From positions 96,524-160,523 of the forward strand of contig NZ_JALBUT010000006.1 in NCBI RefSeq assembly GCF_033971905.1: a stretch of DNA of 64,000 nucleotides. Direction: 5' to 3'. Both the position numbers and the translations under genes were made by a program. Positions 42,664-51,208 of the stretch are shown here, piece after piece; the first letter of the stretch is position 1, and every line of letters starts with the position of its first letter. The notes below the pieces were generated by a model that was not told the origin of the DNA, made no database searches, and worked only from the letters and a program-made list of their open reading frames with translations. The stretch comes from Intestinicryptomonas porci (GTDB lineage Bacteria > Verrucomicrobiota > Verrucomicrobiia > Opitutales > Intestinicryptomonadaceae).

Positions 42664-43728
42664 ATGGAAACTATAAAACCAGATGCTTTTTTGGAAACGC
42701 TAATGGCGACAAAATCGCCCACGGGAGCGGAAACGCAGGCGGCATGTGCCGTCGATGCTTTCGCAAAGCCATTCGCTGACGCATATTCGCGCGACGTTTT
42801 GGGAAACAGATTTGCCACTGTCGGCAATGCGGAAAAAACCATAATGTTCGCGGGGCATATCGACGAAATCGGGCTTATAATCTCGCATATCGACAACGAC
42901 GGATTTTTGTTCTTCCAACAACTCGGAGGGCATGACAACATAATGCTTTCGGGAAGAAGAGTCGCAATCCTTACAAAAAACGGGATTGTGCGCGGAGTTA
43001 CGGGCAAGAAGGCAATCCACTTAATGGACGCGAAAGAGCGTAAAGACGTTCCCGAAACCCACCAGATTTGGATAGACATCGGCGCAAAATCAAAAGACGA
43101 AGCGGAAAGCCTCGTTGAAATCGGAGACAGCGCGGTATTTGAATGCGGGCTTGAACACCTCCACGGCAGTCGCTACGCCGCAAGGGCTTTCGACGACAAG
43201 GCGGGATGCTACTGCGCCTTTGAAGCCCTGCGCAGGATAAAGGAAAAAGGCGGAAACCCCGACTTCAAAATAACGGCGGTCGCCACAAGCCAGGAAGAAA
43301 TTGGAACGCGCGGCGCATGGACAGCCTCTTACAGCGTAAACCCGCAAATAGGAATCGCCATAGACGTCGAACATGCGACAGACTTCCCAACTTGCGACAT
43401 CCGCAGATACGGGCTTATAAAGCTCGGCGCAGGTGTTGTGATTTCAAGGGGTCCGAACATCAACCCCGTCGTTTTTGAGCGTCTCGTTGAATGCGCAAAG
43501 AAAAATAACATTCCATACCAGATAAACGCAGAGCCGCGCCCGACGGGGACAGACGCCCGCATACTGCAAATGACAAGGCGCGGCGTTGCAACAGGGCTTT
43601 TGGGCATTCCGTTAAGATACATGCACACTCCCGCCGAAACTGCGGATTTGCAAGACGTCCAAAGCTGCGCCGCCCTGCTTGAAGCTTTCGCGCTCTCCGT
43701 CAGAAAAGAAGACGACTTCACTTTCTAA
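42664..43728 (+). CDS. M42-family metallo-aminopeptidase
   Basis: A 354-residue cytoplasmic peptidase of the M42 (glutamyl aminopeptidase/TET) family, which trims peptides from the N-terminus. Dimetal ligands are visible in order: His in FAGHIDEIGLII, bridging Asp in ARAFDDKAGCYCAFEAL, Glu pair in ATSQEEIGTRGAWTA, Asp in GIAIDVEHATD and His in RYMHTPAETADLQD. The start is ATG 42664. It overlaps in position with the upstream frame of hemD only beyond its conserved part; hemD starts 4 nt after its stop, so the two are likely co-transcribed. Confidence 0.93.
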   Translation: METIKPDAFLETLMATKSPTGAETQAACAVDAFAKPFADAYSRDVLGNRFATVGNAEKTIMFAGHIDEIGLIISHIDNDGFLFFQQLGGHDNIMLSGRRVAILTKNGIVRGVTGKKAIHLMDAKERKDVPETHQIWIDIGAKSKDEAESLVEIGDSAVFECGLEHLHGSRYAARAFDDKAGCYCAFEALRRIKEKGGNPDFKITAVATSQEEIGTRGAWTASYSVNPQIGIAIDVEHATDFPTCDIRRYGLIKLGAGVVISRGPNINPVVFERLVECAKKNNIPYQINAEPRPTGTDARILQMTRRGVATGLLGIPLRYMHTPAETADLQDVQSCAALLEAFALSVRKEDDFTF

Positions 43729-43732
43729 TATC

Positions 43733-44509
43733 ATGAAAAATCTCCCTTTAAGCAAAAAGACAATACTTCTTACGCGCCCGAACAACGAGCCCCTCGCCTC
43801 TCAGCTGAAAGAGCTTGGAGCGAAAGTTTTGGAATTGCCGCTGATAGACGTGCAATTTGAGGCGGACGCGGAGGTTGCGGAAGATGTTCTGAAAAACCTC
43901 GCCTGCTATGAATGGATTTTATTTACAAGCGCAAACGGCGTAAAGGGCTTCTTCAAGGAATTCTTTAAGAAGTTTAAAGACATACGCTGCATAGGGCCTT
44001 GCCGAATTGCCTGCGTGGGAAGCACAACCGCAGATGCATTGAAGGAGTTTTTCATTCAAACAGACGTCATTCCCGAAAAAGCCACGGGCGAAGCCATGGC
44101 GGAAGCAATTTTAAACTACGAAACAATCGAAAATTTAAATATGCTTTACGTCACGGGCAACCTAAACGACAACTCCGTATCAAAGATTTTGGAAGAAAAA
44201 GGAAGAGCCATCGTAGATACGTTCCCCGTTTACAAGACCTCGCTAATAGAGCTTGACGGCGAACACGAAGCCTTGAAAGAGTTTGTTGAAAACGGGGCGG
44301 ACGCAATTTATTTCGCAAGCGGCTCGGCAGTCGAAGGCTTTGTGAAAAACGCGAAGAAGCTTTCACTTAAAAAAGGCGCAAAAAGCCCGAAAGCTTATTC
44401 GATTGGCGAAAAATGCTCCGAAAAGATGAAAAATTCCGGCATTCCCGTCGCAAAAGAAGCAAAGCATCCAAGCCTTGTCCTGGAAATGCTGACGGAAGAG
44501 CTTGGCTGA
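43733..44509 (+). CDS. hemD: Uroporphyrinogen-III synthase
   Basis: A 258-residue enzyme cyclising hydroxymethylbilane in tetrapyrrole synthesis. HemD is poorly conserved, but the pattern is clear: TILLTRPNNEPLASQLKELG at the start, 'ELPLIDVQFE', YEWILFTSANGVKGFFKEFF ('wiiftSanaV'), CRIACVGSTTADALKEF, 'GADAIYFASGSAVEGFV' and a final KAYSIGEKCSEKMKNSGIPV. The start at ATG 43733 lies 4 nt past the M42 peptidase stop. A bidirectional terminator separates it from convergent xerD. Confidence 0.9.
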   Translation: MKNLPLSKKTILLTRPNNEPLASQLKELGAKVLELPLIDVQFEADAEVAEDVLKNLACYEWILFTSANGVKGFFKEFFKKFKDIRCIGPCRIACVGSTTADALKEFFIQTDVIPEKATGEAMAEAILNYETIENLNMLYVTGNLNDNSVSKILEEKGRAIVDTFPVYKTSLIELDGEHEALKEFVENGADAIYFASGSAVEGFVKNAKKLSLKKGAKSPKAYSIGEKCSEKMKNSGIPVAKEAKHPSLVLEMLTEELG

Positions 44510-44535
44510 TTTCATGCCAACTATTTTGCAAAAAA

Positions 44536-44568
44536 CAAAAAATCCGCGCCTTATGCGGATTTTTTTAT
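44536..44568. terminator. Bidirectional terminator between hemD and xerD
   Basis: AAATCCGC/GCGGATTT stem with A-run and T-run on the two sides. Confidence 0.8.
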
Positions 44569-45488
44569 TTTTCAAATTCAATTTTCATCTTGTTTCGCGG
44601 GTGGTGCGCGCTATGCTCGGCAATCAAGGCGGAATCGGCGACTTTTGTGTAGATCTGAGTTGTCGCCAAGTCGGAATGCCCCAGCATTTCTTTTATCGCC
44701 ATTAAATTTGCGCCCGCGCCCAAGAGATGGGTTGCGAACGAATGCCTCAGCATATGCGGTTTTATTTCATGCTCGATGCCCGCCCTCAGCGCGTATTTTT
44801 TGATGTTGTGCCAAAAAGTTTTACGCGAAAGCTTGTCGCCCTTATTTGTTATGAAAAGATAAATCGGGTGTTTTTTTCTGAAAAAATCGCGCGAAAAATT
44901 CACATAGTCGTTTATCGCGCCGACGGCTCTGCCGCCTATCGGGACGAGTCGAACCTTGTCGCCCTTGCCGCAAACGCGTATTATTTTGGCTTGAAAATCC
45001 AAGTCGGAAATTTTCACCCCGCAAAGCTCGCTTACGCGCAATCCGCTGCAATACATAAGTTCAAGCATTGCCCTGTCGCGCTTTTCAAGCATATTTTCGC
45101 GCGACGGCTCGGCAAGGAGTTTCAAGACTTCTTCCCTGCTCAAAACTTTCGGGATTTCCCTGCGGACTTTGGGGCGCGCGATAAGCTCCGAAAAATCGGA
45201 CTTCCAGATTTTTTCCTCCATCAAAAAACCGCTCAATGACTTTACCGCGCTCAGCTTTCTCGACTGCGTGGAAGATTTCGCGCCGCGCGAAATCTTGGCA
45301 ATCCATTCTGAAATTTCGGCTTCGGACGCGCCGCCGAAAGACTGAATTTTTTTCGACTGCAAAAAGAGCGCAAACTGCTCTACATCGCTCAAATAAGAAG
45401 CTACTGTGTTGCGGCTCTTGCCAAGCTCCATTTCAAGATAGAGCTTGTACTCCAAAACAGCGTCTTTAAATTCCTGCGAAAGCAACAT
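44565..45488 (-). CDS. xerD: Tyrosine recombinase XerD/XerC
   Basis: A 307-residue tyrosine recombinase resolving chromosome dimers at dif. The N-terminal SAM-like core-binding domain includes 'YLEMELGKSRNTVASYLSDV'. The catalytic residues appear in order: Arg in CSGLRVSELCGV, Lys on the beta-hairpin GKGDKVRLVPIG, His-x-x-Arg in KPHMLRHSFATHLL, His in MLGHSDLATTQIY and the nucleophile Tyr in the same segment (QIYTKV). Whether it is XerC or XerD cannot be decided without the partner; the segment order and length favour XerD. It lies 3 nt after meaB in the rmuC-meaB-xerD operon. Confidence 0.92.
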   Translation of the reverse strand: MLLSQEFKDAVLEYKLYLEMELGKSRNTVASYLSDVEQFALFLQSKKIQSFGGASEAEISEWIAKISRGAKSSTQSRKLSAVKSLSGFLMEEKIWKSDFSELIARPKVRREIPKVLSREEVLKLLAEPSRENMLEKRDRAMLELMYCSGLRVSELCGVKISDLDFQAKIIRVCGKGDKVRLVPIGGRAVGAINDYVNFSRDFFRKKHPIYLFITNKGDKLSRKTFWHNIKKYALRAGIEHEIKPHMLRHSFATHLLGAGANLMAIKEMLGHSDLATTQIYTKVADSALIAEHSAHHPRNKMKIEFEK

Positions 45489-45491
45489 ATT

Positions 45492-46619
45492 TTACCGCGC
45501 GGAAAGAAGTTTTCTTACTGCCGCAGTTACAGGCATTTTAGACGCCTCAACATCCGCCTCTATTTGCGGCAAAATGCTTGCGACCTCGGGCTTTGAATAA
45601 AACTCGCGCAAAATTTCATCGTCAAGCACCGAATGCAGCCACTCGCGCTTTTGATGCGCCCTGCGGATTTCAAAAAATCCCGTCTCAAGCATTTTTTTAT
45701 GAAACTCTTGAAGCCTGCGCCAAATTTCCATCACGTTAAATCCCGTGTGGGCAGAGCACACCTCGCAAAAAGGCGACCAGTTCGGTGTCGGGCTGTTCAA
45801 AAAATGCAGTACGCCCGCAAGCTCCGCCTTTTTAAGGGTTGATTTCTCGACCAAATTGCCGTCGCACTTGTTGACAGCTATCGCGTCGGCAAGCTCTATA
45901 ACGCCTTTTTTTATCCCTTGCAAGTCGTCGCCCTGCGTCGCAAGCTGCACAAGCAGAAAAAAGTCGGACATCGACCTCACGGTGACTTCGCTCTGCCCCA
46001 CGCCAACAGTTTCAATTAAAATCGTGTCAAAGCCGAAAGCTTCGCAAAGAAGCATTGTTTCGCGGCTTTTGCGGGCGACCCCACCCAATGCGCCGCCCGA
46101 AGGCGAAGGTCTTATAAAGGCGTTTTCGAGCCTCGACAGGTTTTCCATGCGGGTTTTGTCGCCCAAAATACTGCCGCCGGTAATAGTGCTTGACGGATCG
46201 ACAGCCAAAACGGCAACCTTTTTCCCTTCTTTGCAAAGCATTGTGCCAAGGCACTCGATGAAAGTGGATTTCCCCGCCCCGGGCACGCCCGTAATGCCGA
46301 CTCTGAACGACTTTCCCGAATGCGGCAAAAGCTCCGAAACAAGCTCTTGGGCTTTTTCTATGTGGCGCGGCGCGTTGCTTTCAATCAAGGTTATCGCGCG
46401 CGAAAGCATTGTTTTGTCGCCGCTTAAAATTCCGTCTTTATATTCGGCAACCGAAAAGCTTTTGCGCTTCACTATGGGGCGTCTTTTTACCACTTTCGAA
46501 AATCCGCTCTCTTCAAAGCCGTCGTGCCTTGCCTTGATGCCGGGCATCACTTCGGTTGCAAAAACAGACTTGTCGGCATTTTCCGGAACCCATTCGGGCA
46601 AATTTTTATCGTCATTCAT
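45492..46619 (-). CDS. meaB: MeaB/ArgK-type GTPase
   Basis: A 375-residue G3E-class GTPase that protects and loads cobalamin into methylmalonyl-CoA mutase. The P-loop is FRVGITGVPGAGKSTFIECL, switch regions include LAVDPSSTITGGSILGDKTR and FIRPSPSGGALGGVARKSRE, and the base-specificity motif is AVNKCDG. The N-terminal 60 residues are a basic extension. The stop of rmuC overlaps its start by 8 nt and xerD follows within 3 nt. No mutase subunit (mutA/mutB) is in the window, so the client is encoded elsewhere. Confidence 0.93.
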   Translation of the reverse strand: MNDDKNLPEWVPENADKSVFATEVMPGIKARHDGFEESGFSKVVKRRPIVKRKSFSVAEYKDGILSGDKTMLSRAITLIESNAPRHIEKAQELVSELLPHSGKSFRVGITGVPGAGKSTFIECLGTMLCKEGKKVAVLAVDPSSTITGGSILGDKTRMENLSRLENAFIRPSPSGGALGGVARKSRETMLLCEAFGFDTILIETVGVGQSEVTVRSMSDFFLLVQLATQGDDLQGIKKGVIELADAIAVNKCDGNLVEKSTLKKAELAGVLHFLNSPTPNWSPFCEVCSAHTGFNVMEIWRRLQEFHKKMLETGFFEIRRAHQKREWLHSVLDDEILREFYSKPEVASILPQIEADVEASKMPVTAAVRKLLSAR

Positions 46620-47928
46620 CGCCGCCTTCCTCCAAATATTTCTTTCCGATGTTTTTTTTCGACTTTACGCCAAGTTCCTCCAACCTTATCGCAGTGCCCA
46701 AAACGCCTTGCCTGCCCGAAATCGAAGTATCCAAATCAGCATATCCCCTTTGGACTTTTTCTATCGACTTGCCAAGCTCCCCAAACCTTTCGAGGAAGAG
46801 GCAAATCCTTTCGTGGAGGCTCTTGCCAAGTTCCGCGATTTCAAGGGTGTTCTTGTTCTGCTTTTCGATGCTCCAAATATTTTCCACCGTCCTTAGGCAT
46901 GCAAACAAAGTTGCGGGGCTTGCAAGGGCGATTTTAAGGGAATTGGCATATTGAAGCAAATTTAAATCTTTCGTAATCGCAAGCTCGAACGCCCCTTCGA
47001 TTGGAATGAAAATCAAAACGAAGTCGGGATTTTGCACGTCCTTTAACGCCTCGTAATTCTTTGAGGAAAGACCTTTTATGTGGGCGCGCACCGAATTTAA
47101 AAAGAGCTTTAATTCCGCCTCGCGCGTTTTATCGTCGGGCGCGGCGCAATAATTCATATAGTTTACAAGCGACACCTTTGAATCTATTATGAAATTTCTG
47201 TTGTCGGGCAGGCGCACCAAAACGTCCAATATGCGCGACTTTCCATCCTGCACATGGCTGTCCTGCGTCAAAAAATTCACATTTTCCACAAGCCCGCAAT
47301 TTTTCAAGGCGTCCTCCAAAATCATTTCGCCCCAATTTCCCGCCGTTTTGTTGTTTGAAACAAGAGCCTTTGCCAAATTGTCCGCCTCTTTTGAAATTTT
47401 TGCGTTCATTTCAGAAAGCATATTTATCTGGCGTTCCAAACTTCCGTATTTTTTTGCGTCGTGCTCCGCTACATCGTCTATGCGCTTTCTGAAAGACGCA
47501 AGATTTTCTTTTAGCGGAGACAAGACGCCGTCAAGCTGGATTTTGTTTGAAGATTCAAATTTCTGGCGCGCGGCGTCAAAAATTTTCGCGCTGAAAGCCT
47601 CAAATTCGCCCGCCTTTTCAAGCATGGCTTTTTCCCTCTCCTGCATTCGCGCTTCCGACTTTTCAAGGCGGATTTTTTCATTTAAAAGAGACTCTATTTT
47701 CTTGTCCTTTTCAGACATACCCGCCTCCAAAGACGCCGAAAACTTTTCAGCGGCCTCGCGCTTAAAAATCTCCTCTTTCAACGCAAATTCCAAATTAGAT
47801 TTTTCCTCCGCGCTCGCGCCCAAATCTTTTCGCAAAGACGCAATGCGAAAATAAGCCGCAACCGCCCAAGCCAAAAGCACTATGCACGACAAAATCAACA
47901 AAACAAAAGCTGTTCCGACATTTTCCAT
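46612..47928 (-). CDS. rmuC: RmuC-family protein
   Basis: A 438-residue protein with an N-terminal membrane helix (residues about 5-27), a long coiled coil (Lys/Glu/Ala-rich, residues 30-170), then the RmuC nuclease-like core: NNKTAGNWGEMILEDALKNC ('GnwGE..Le.iLe..Gl'), ILDVLVRLPDNRNFIIDSKV and 'YMNYCAA'. RmuC limits inversions and rearrangements at repeats and probably acts as a nuclease. It is the first gene of an operon with meaB, with which it overlaps by 8 nt. Confidence 0.93.
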   Translation of the reverse strand: MENVGTAFVLLILSCIVLLAWAVAAYFRIASLRKDLGASAEEKSNLEFALKEEIFKREAAEKFSASLEAGMSEKDKKIESLLNEKIRLEKSEARMQEREKAMLEKAGEFEAFSAKIFDAARQKFESSNKIQLDGVLSPLKENLASFRKRIDDVAEHDAKKYGSLERQINMLSEMNAKISKEADNLAKALVSNNKTAGNWGEMILEDALKNCGLVENVNFLTQDSHVQDGKSRILDVLVRLPDNRNFIIDSKVSLVNYMNYCAAPDDKTREAELKLFLNSVRAHIKGLSSKNYEALKDVQNPDFVLIFIPIEGAFELAITKDLNLLQYANSLKIALASPATLFACLRTVENIWSIEKQNKNTLEIAELGKSLHERICLFLERFGELGKSIEKVQRGYADLDTSISGRQGVLGTAIRLEELGVKSKKNIGKKYLEEGGDE

Positions 47929-47999
47929 ATGAAAAAACCAGTTTTATAGCCATTAAAACACTTCAAAAAAAATATTCCAAGCATTTTAATTGCGGGTAC

Positions 48000-48028
48000 A
48001 AAAAAAAGCGGCTTAAAAAACGCCGCCC
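48000..48028 (-). terminator. Terminator after LOG-family gene
   Basis: Short GCGGC/GCCGC stem with a strong T-run on the minus strand. Confidence 0.6.
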
Positions 48029-48048
48029 TTTGAGATTTGAATGAGTTT

Positions 48049-48930
48049 TTAAAGCTTCAAACGCGCTTCCAAGCCCTTTACGATAAAATTATAGGCTTCG
48101 TCAACGCTTTCGACATACTTGAAATACTTCAAGTCGTTTTCTGAAATCACGTCGCTATCTATCAAGTGGCGGAAGTTCACCGCCTTTTGCCAAAACTCCC
48201 TATCAAACAAAACAATCGGGAATGTTTCGTGCGTCTTGCGGGTTTTCATTAGCGTAAAGACTTCAAAGAACTCGTCGAAAGTTCCCGTGCCGCCGGGGAA
48301 TACGACAATGGCCTTCGCAAAGAATAGAAGCCAGAATTTTCGCATAAGAAAATAGTGGAAATTTATGCCCAACTCCTTTGTTACATAATCGTTTTGACGC
48401 TGCTCGTCGGGGATTGTTATGGTAAGCCCCAAATTTCTGCCGCCGGCCTTGAATGCGCCCTTGTTCGCCGCCTCCATGATGCCCGGGCCTCCGCCGGTCA
48501 TTATGTAAAAGTTGTCGCGCTCGCCAAATTTTTTCAAATTTATCCACTCCTGCAAACGCATTGCAAGCTCCTCTGCCATCGCATAGTACTTTGACATTCT
48601 TTTGTCGCGCTCGGCGTCGGCAAGCTTCTTTTTCATTGCCTGCGAAAGGCGTGAAACTCCCTTTGCGCGCTTTTTAATTTCAGCCAAGTTGGCTTCCGCG
48701 ACTTCGGGAGACTTTATGCGCGACGCACCGAAAAACGTGATTGTGTTTTGGACGCCGAAGTGGTCGAAAACAATCGCGGGCATAAGCAAGTCGCGCTGAA
48801 TTTTCACTATGCGCTCCGACATGTTTGAAATCGCGCTGTCAATGGGCTGGTCGGCGGGAGAATCAATTATTTTGCCTTTCACGGCTTTTGAACCCCCGTT
48901 TGATTTTTTTGTCTTTGATACTTTTGCCAT
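48049..48930 (-). CDS. LOG-family (TIGR00730-like) nucleotide-binding protein
   Basis: A 293-residue cytoplasmic protein of the 'lysine decarboxylase-like' LOG family, which in characterised members is a cytokinin riboside 5'-monophosphate phosphoribohydrolase or AMP/nucleotide hydrolase. The signatures are MTGGGPGIMEAANKGAFKAG (GGGxGxM) and VVFPGGTGTFDEFFEVFTLM (PGGxGTxxE). The N-terminal 50 residues are a Lys-rich extension. I prefer ATG 48930, which has AAAGG nearby; ATG 48951 has no ribosome site. The longer form of the family (about 290 aa) is often unrelated to cytokinin and its substrate is unknown. Confidence 0.88.
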   Translation of the reverse strand: MAKVSKTKKSNGGSKAVKGKIIDSPADQPIDSAISNMSERIVKIQRDLLMPAIVFDHFGVQNTITFFGASRIKSPEVAEANLAEIKKRAKGVSRLSQAMKKKLADAERDKRMSKYYAMAEELAMRLQEWINLKKFGERDNFYIMTGGGPGIMEAANKGAFKAGGRNLGLTITIPDEQRQNDYVTKELGINFHYFLMRKFWLLFFAKAIVVFPGGTGTFDEFFEVFTLMKTRKTHETFPIVLFDREFWQKAVNFRHLIDSDVISENDLKYFKYVESVDEAYNFIVKGLEARLKL

Positions 48931-48952
48931 ATTTGCCTTTCGTTTTGCCATG

Positions 48953-48989
48953 CAAAAAAAACCCCGACTTAAAAATCGGGGATTTTTTC
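48953..48989 (-). terminator. Terminator after TIG-domain lipoprotein gene
   Basis: CCCCGA/TCGGGG stem with T-runs, 14 nt after the lipoprotein stop and before the LOG gene. Confidence 0.85.
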
Positions 48990-49002
48990 GATTTTTTAAA
49001 TG

Positions 49003-49995
49003 CTATTTTACATCAACGTCAATTTCATTGACCTGCTCTTTAACCTGCTCAGCCGTCGCAGAGTCAACGGGTTCAGCCTTTATTTGAGCGGGGCTTATTG
49101 AAACAGGAACAACCTTTTCCGCAAACCCTCTCGCGCGGATGAAAAGCTTGCCCTTGGCGTCGGCAACGCCCTTCAAGGGAACGACAACGCTGTCATGCCC
49201 GGGCTTTACGAAAACTTCGCCCATCATGACCGCGCTTGGAATGTTTGTTTTCACGTCAATGTAATATCCCTTTTCTCCCGCCTTGAAGCCGATATTGAAA
49301 ATCACGTTTACGATGTCGCCCGTATTGATGTCGATTTGCGCAGGCGAAACTTCCAATTCAGAGCGGTCAATGCGGAACGCGCCAATCCAAGACTTGCCCG
49401 ATGCGCTAACAAGCTCGACATCGTATGTCTTGTCTGATTCAAGTGGGGGAACGACAAAGCTTATCGTGTCGCGCGTCACGCTTTCCACTGTGGCAAAGAC
49501 GGGGCCGAACTTTATTTTATCCTGCGAATTGAAGCCCCTGCCGACAACGGGAACAACCGCGCCGATATGCCCTCTGTCAAACTGCATGTTCATAATGTAG
49601 CGGTCGGCAACTTTCAAAGTGTAAACATTGTCGCTTTGGAAGGAGCGCGTCACAACGCCGCCCGCGCCGGTGTCAGACTTGTATTCCAAAATGTAGTAGT
49701 ACTTCGCCTCTTTTCTGCCTTTTGGCATGTTATAGTCGAACTCGTACATTCTGTCGCCCGGTCTCGAAGAAATTTCGCGCATAGGCAAAGTCTGTTCGTC
49801 GATGACGACAAACGGCTTAACGGAACCCTTGACAACGCCGCCATCGTTGATGTGTGCGCGCATGCTCAAAGTGTATATTCCCGAAGGATTTTGCGGAAAT
49901 TTTTCGGGGGACAAATTGGTAATCGAAGAGCACCCCGCGACGATTAAGCCCGCGAACGCTCCGCCAAGAAATTTAAAAATCTTTACAATACTCAT
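49003..49995 (-). CDS. Lipoprotein with IPT/TIG-like domain
   Basis: A 330-residue lipoprotein: MSIVKIFKFLGGAFAGLIVA followed by GCSS, with lipobox Cys22. Residues about 25-130 form a beta-rich domain (SGIYTLSMRAHINDGG, 'MYEFDYNMPKGRKEAKYYYI'). Residues 140-220 resemble an IPT/TIG immunoglobulin-like domain (GAVVPVVGRGFNSQDKIKFG, 'FVVPPLESDKTYDVELVSAS'), and a further beta domain follows. The tail is acidic and probably flexible (SATAEQVKEQVNEIDVDVK). Likely an outer-membrane or periplasmic structural protein; the exact role is unknown. It is divergent from hemW. Confidence 0.75.
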   Translation of the reverse strand: MSIVKIFKFLGGAFAGLIVAGCSSITNLSPEKFPQNPSGIYTLSMRAHINDGGVVKGSVKPFVVIDEQTLPMREISSRPGDRMYEFDYNMPKGRKEAKYYYILEYKSDTGAGGVVTRSFQSDNVYTLKVADRYIMNMQFDRGHIGAVVPVVGRGFNSQDKIKFGPVFATVESVTRDTISFVVPPLESDKTYDVELVSASGKSWIGAFRIDRSELEVSPAQIDINTGDIVNVIFNIGFKAGEKGYYIDVKTNIPSAVMMGEVFVKPGHDSVVVPLKGVADAKGKLFIRARGFAEKVVPVSISPAQIKAEPVDSATAEQVKEQVNEIDVDVK

Positions 49996-50045
49996 GGTTT
50001 TGACATTTAATTTTATATCAAAAGCTTTAAATATTTATTTCGATA

Positions 50046-51194
50046 GTGCAAGACAAACTTAAAGATATTTTTAAAAATTCGCCAAAAAAGACAGCCGCAT
50101 ACGTCCATGTTCCGTTTTGCGCGAGAACTTGCGCCTACTGCAAATTCTACAAAACAGCCCCCTCTTTCCAAAATCTGGAGCTTTACCTGCAATGCCTTGA
50201 AAAAGAAGCGTCGCGATTTTTTAACAGCGCAAAAGGCGCGGAAATTTCAAGCATATTCATAGGCGGCGGCACTCCTTCGATTTTAAGCGAAAACCAGCTC
50301 TCCCGCCTTGCGAAAATCTTTGAACATCAGGCGGGGAAAGTTGAATGGACAATCGAAGCCTCCCCTTCAACCATAAATCCGCAAAAACTCAAAGTCTTAA
50401 AAAGCCTCGGAATAAACAGGATTTCCCTCGGAGTGCAAAGTTTCAGCGAGCGCACTTTGAAAAATCTTGGGCGACCCCATAAGGCGGAAGCTTCGCAAAA
50501 AGCCATAGAACAAAGCCTTGAAGTATTTGACAACGTCAACATCGACCTTATTTTCGGCGCGCAAAACCAAACAAGGGAAGACTGGCATTCCGATTTGGAA
50601 AAAGCCGCGAGCTTCCCGCTTTCGCACATAAGCGCGTACTGCCTCGAATTTGAAAGCGCGACTTCATGCTGCGCGGGAAACGAAAAGCCGTTTGAAACGC
50701 AGATAAAAGAAGCCGACTTTTTGTATTTGGCGATGGATTTTCTCGCCCAAAAGAACTTCAAGCATTACGAAATTTCAAACTACGCAAAGCATGGGAAGGA
50801 ATGCGCCCACAATTTGAACACCTGGAACATGAACTCGTGGATAGGCTTCGGCCCAAGCGCGGCAAGCCAGTTTGGCGGGTTCAGATTTAGAAACACGAGC
50901 GACTTGAACAGCTGGGCAAAAGGCGTAATGGAAAATTCCCCTGCGCGCGAAGACATCGTAAAATTGGACGACGACGAATTATTTAACAGCGCGGTTATTT
51001 TCGGGCTTCGCAAGATGGAGGGCGTAAATTTGGAAAGCCTGAAATCGCGCTTTAAGAATGCGGATTTTTCGCGCTACGAAGAGCCGATAAAATTTCTGGT
51101 TTCCACGGGATTGCTGGAAAAATCAGGCGATTTCCTGCGCCTTTCCCGCAAAGGCATTCCGCTTGCCGACTCAGTTGCAGTAGAGCTTATTTAA
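50046..51194 (+). CDS. hemW: HemW-like radical SAM heme chaperone
   Basis: A 382-residue radical SAM protein starting at GTG 50046. The cluster motif is VPFCARTCAYCKFYK (CxxxCxxC plus the F that marks HemW rather than HemN). IFIGGGTPSILSENQLSRL and INRISLGVQSFSERTLKNLG follow, as does the C-terminal HemN domain with 'GFGPSAASQFGGFRF'. The fourth cysteine of HemN (CxxxCxxCxC) is replaced by Phe, so it is expected to bind and deliver heme rather than oxidise coproporphyrinogen. Confidence 0.92.
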   Translation: MQDKLKDIFKNSPKKTAAYVHVPFCARTCAYCKFYKTAPSFQNLELYLQCLEKEASRFFNSAKGAEISSIFIGGGTPSILSENQLSRLAKIFEHQAGKVEWTIEASPSTINPQKLKVLKSLGINRISLGVQSFSERTLKNLGRPHKAEASQKAIEQSLEVFDNVNIDLIFGAQNQTREDWHSDLEKAASFPLSHISAYCLEFESATSCCAGNEKPFETQIKEADFLYLAMDFLAQKNFKHYEISNYAKHGKECAHNLNTWNMNSWIGFGPSAASQFGGFRFRNTSDLNSWAKGVMENSPAREDIVKLDDDELFNSAVIFGLRKMEGVNLESLKSRFKNADFSRYEEPIKFLVSTGLLEKSGDFLRLSRKGIPLADSVAVELI

Positions 51195-51208
51195 TTTGCG
51201 CAAATTCA

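Noticed and set aside
45492..46619. Possible methylmalonyl-CoA mutase locus around meaB
   Set aside because: No mutase subunit or epimerase gene is adjacent; the neighbours are rmuC and xerD.
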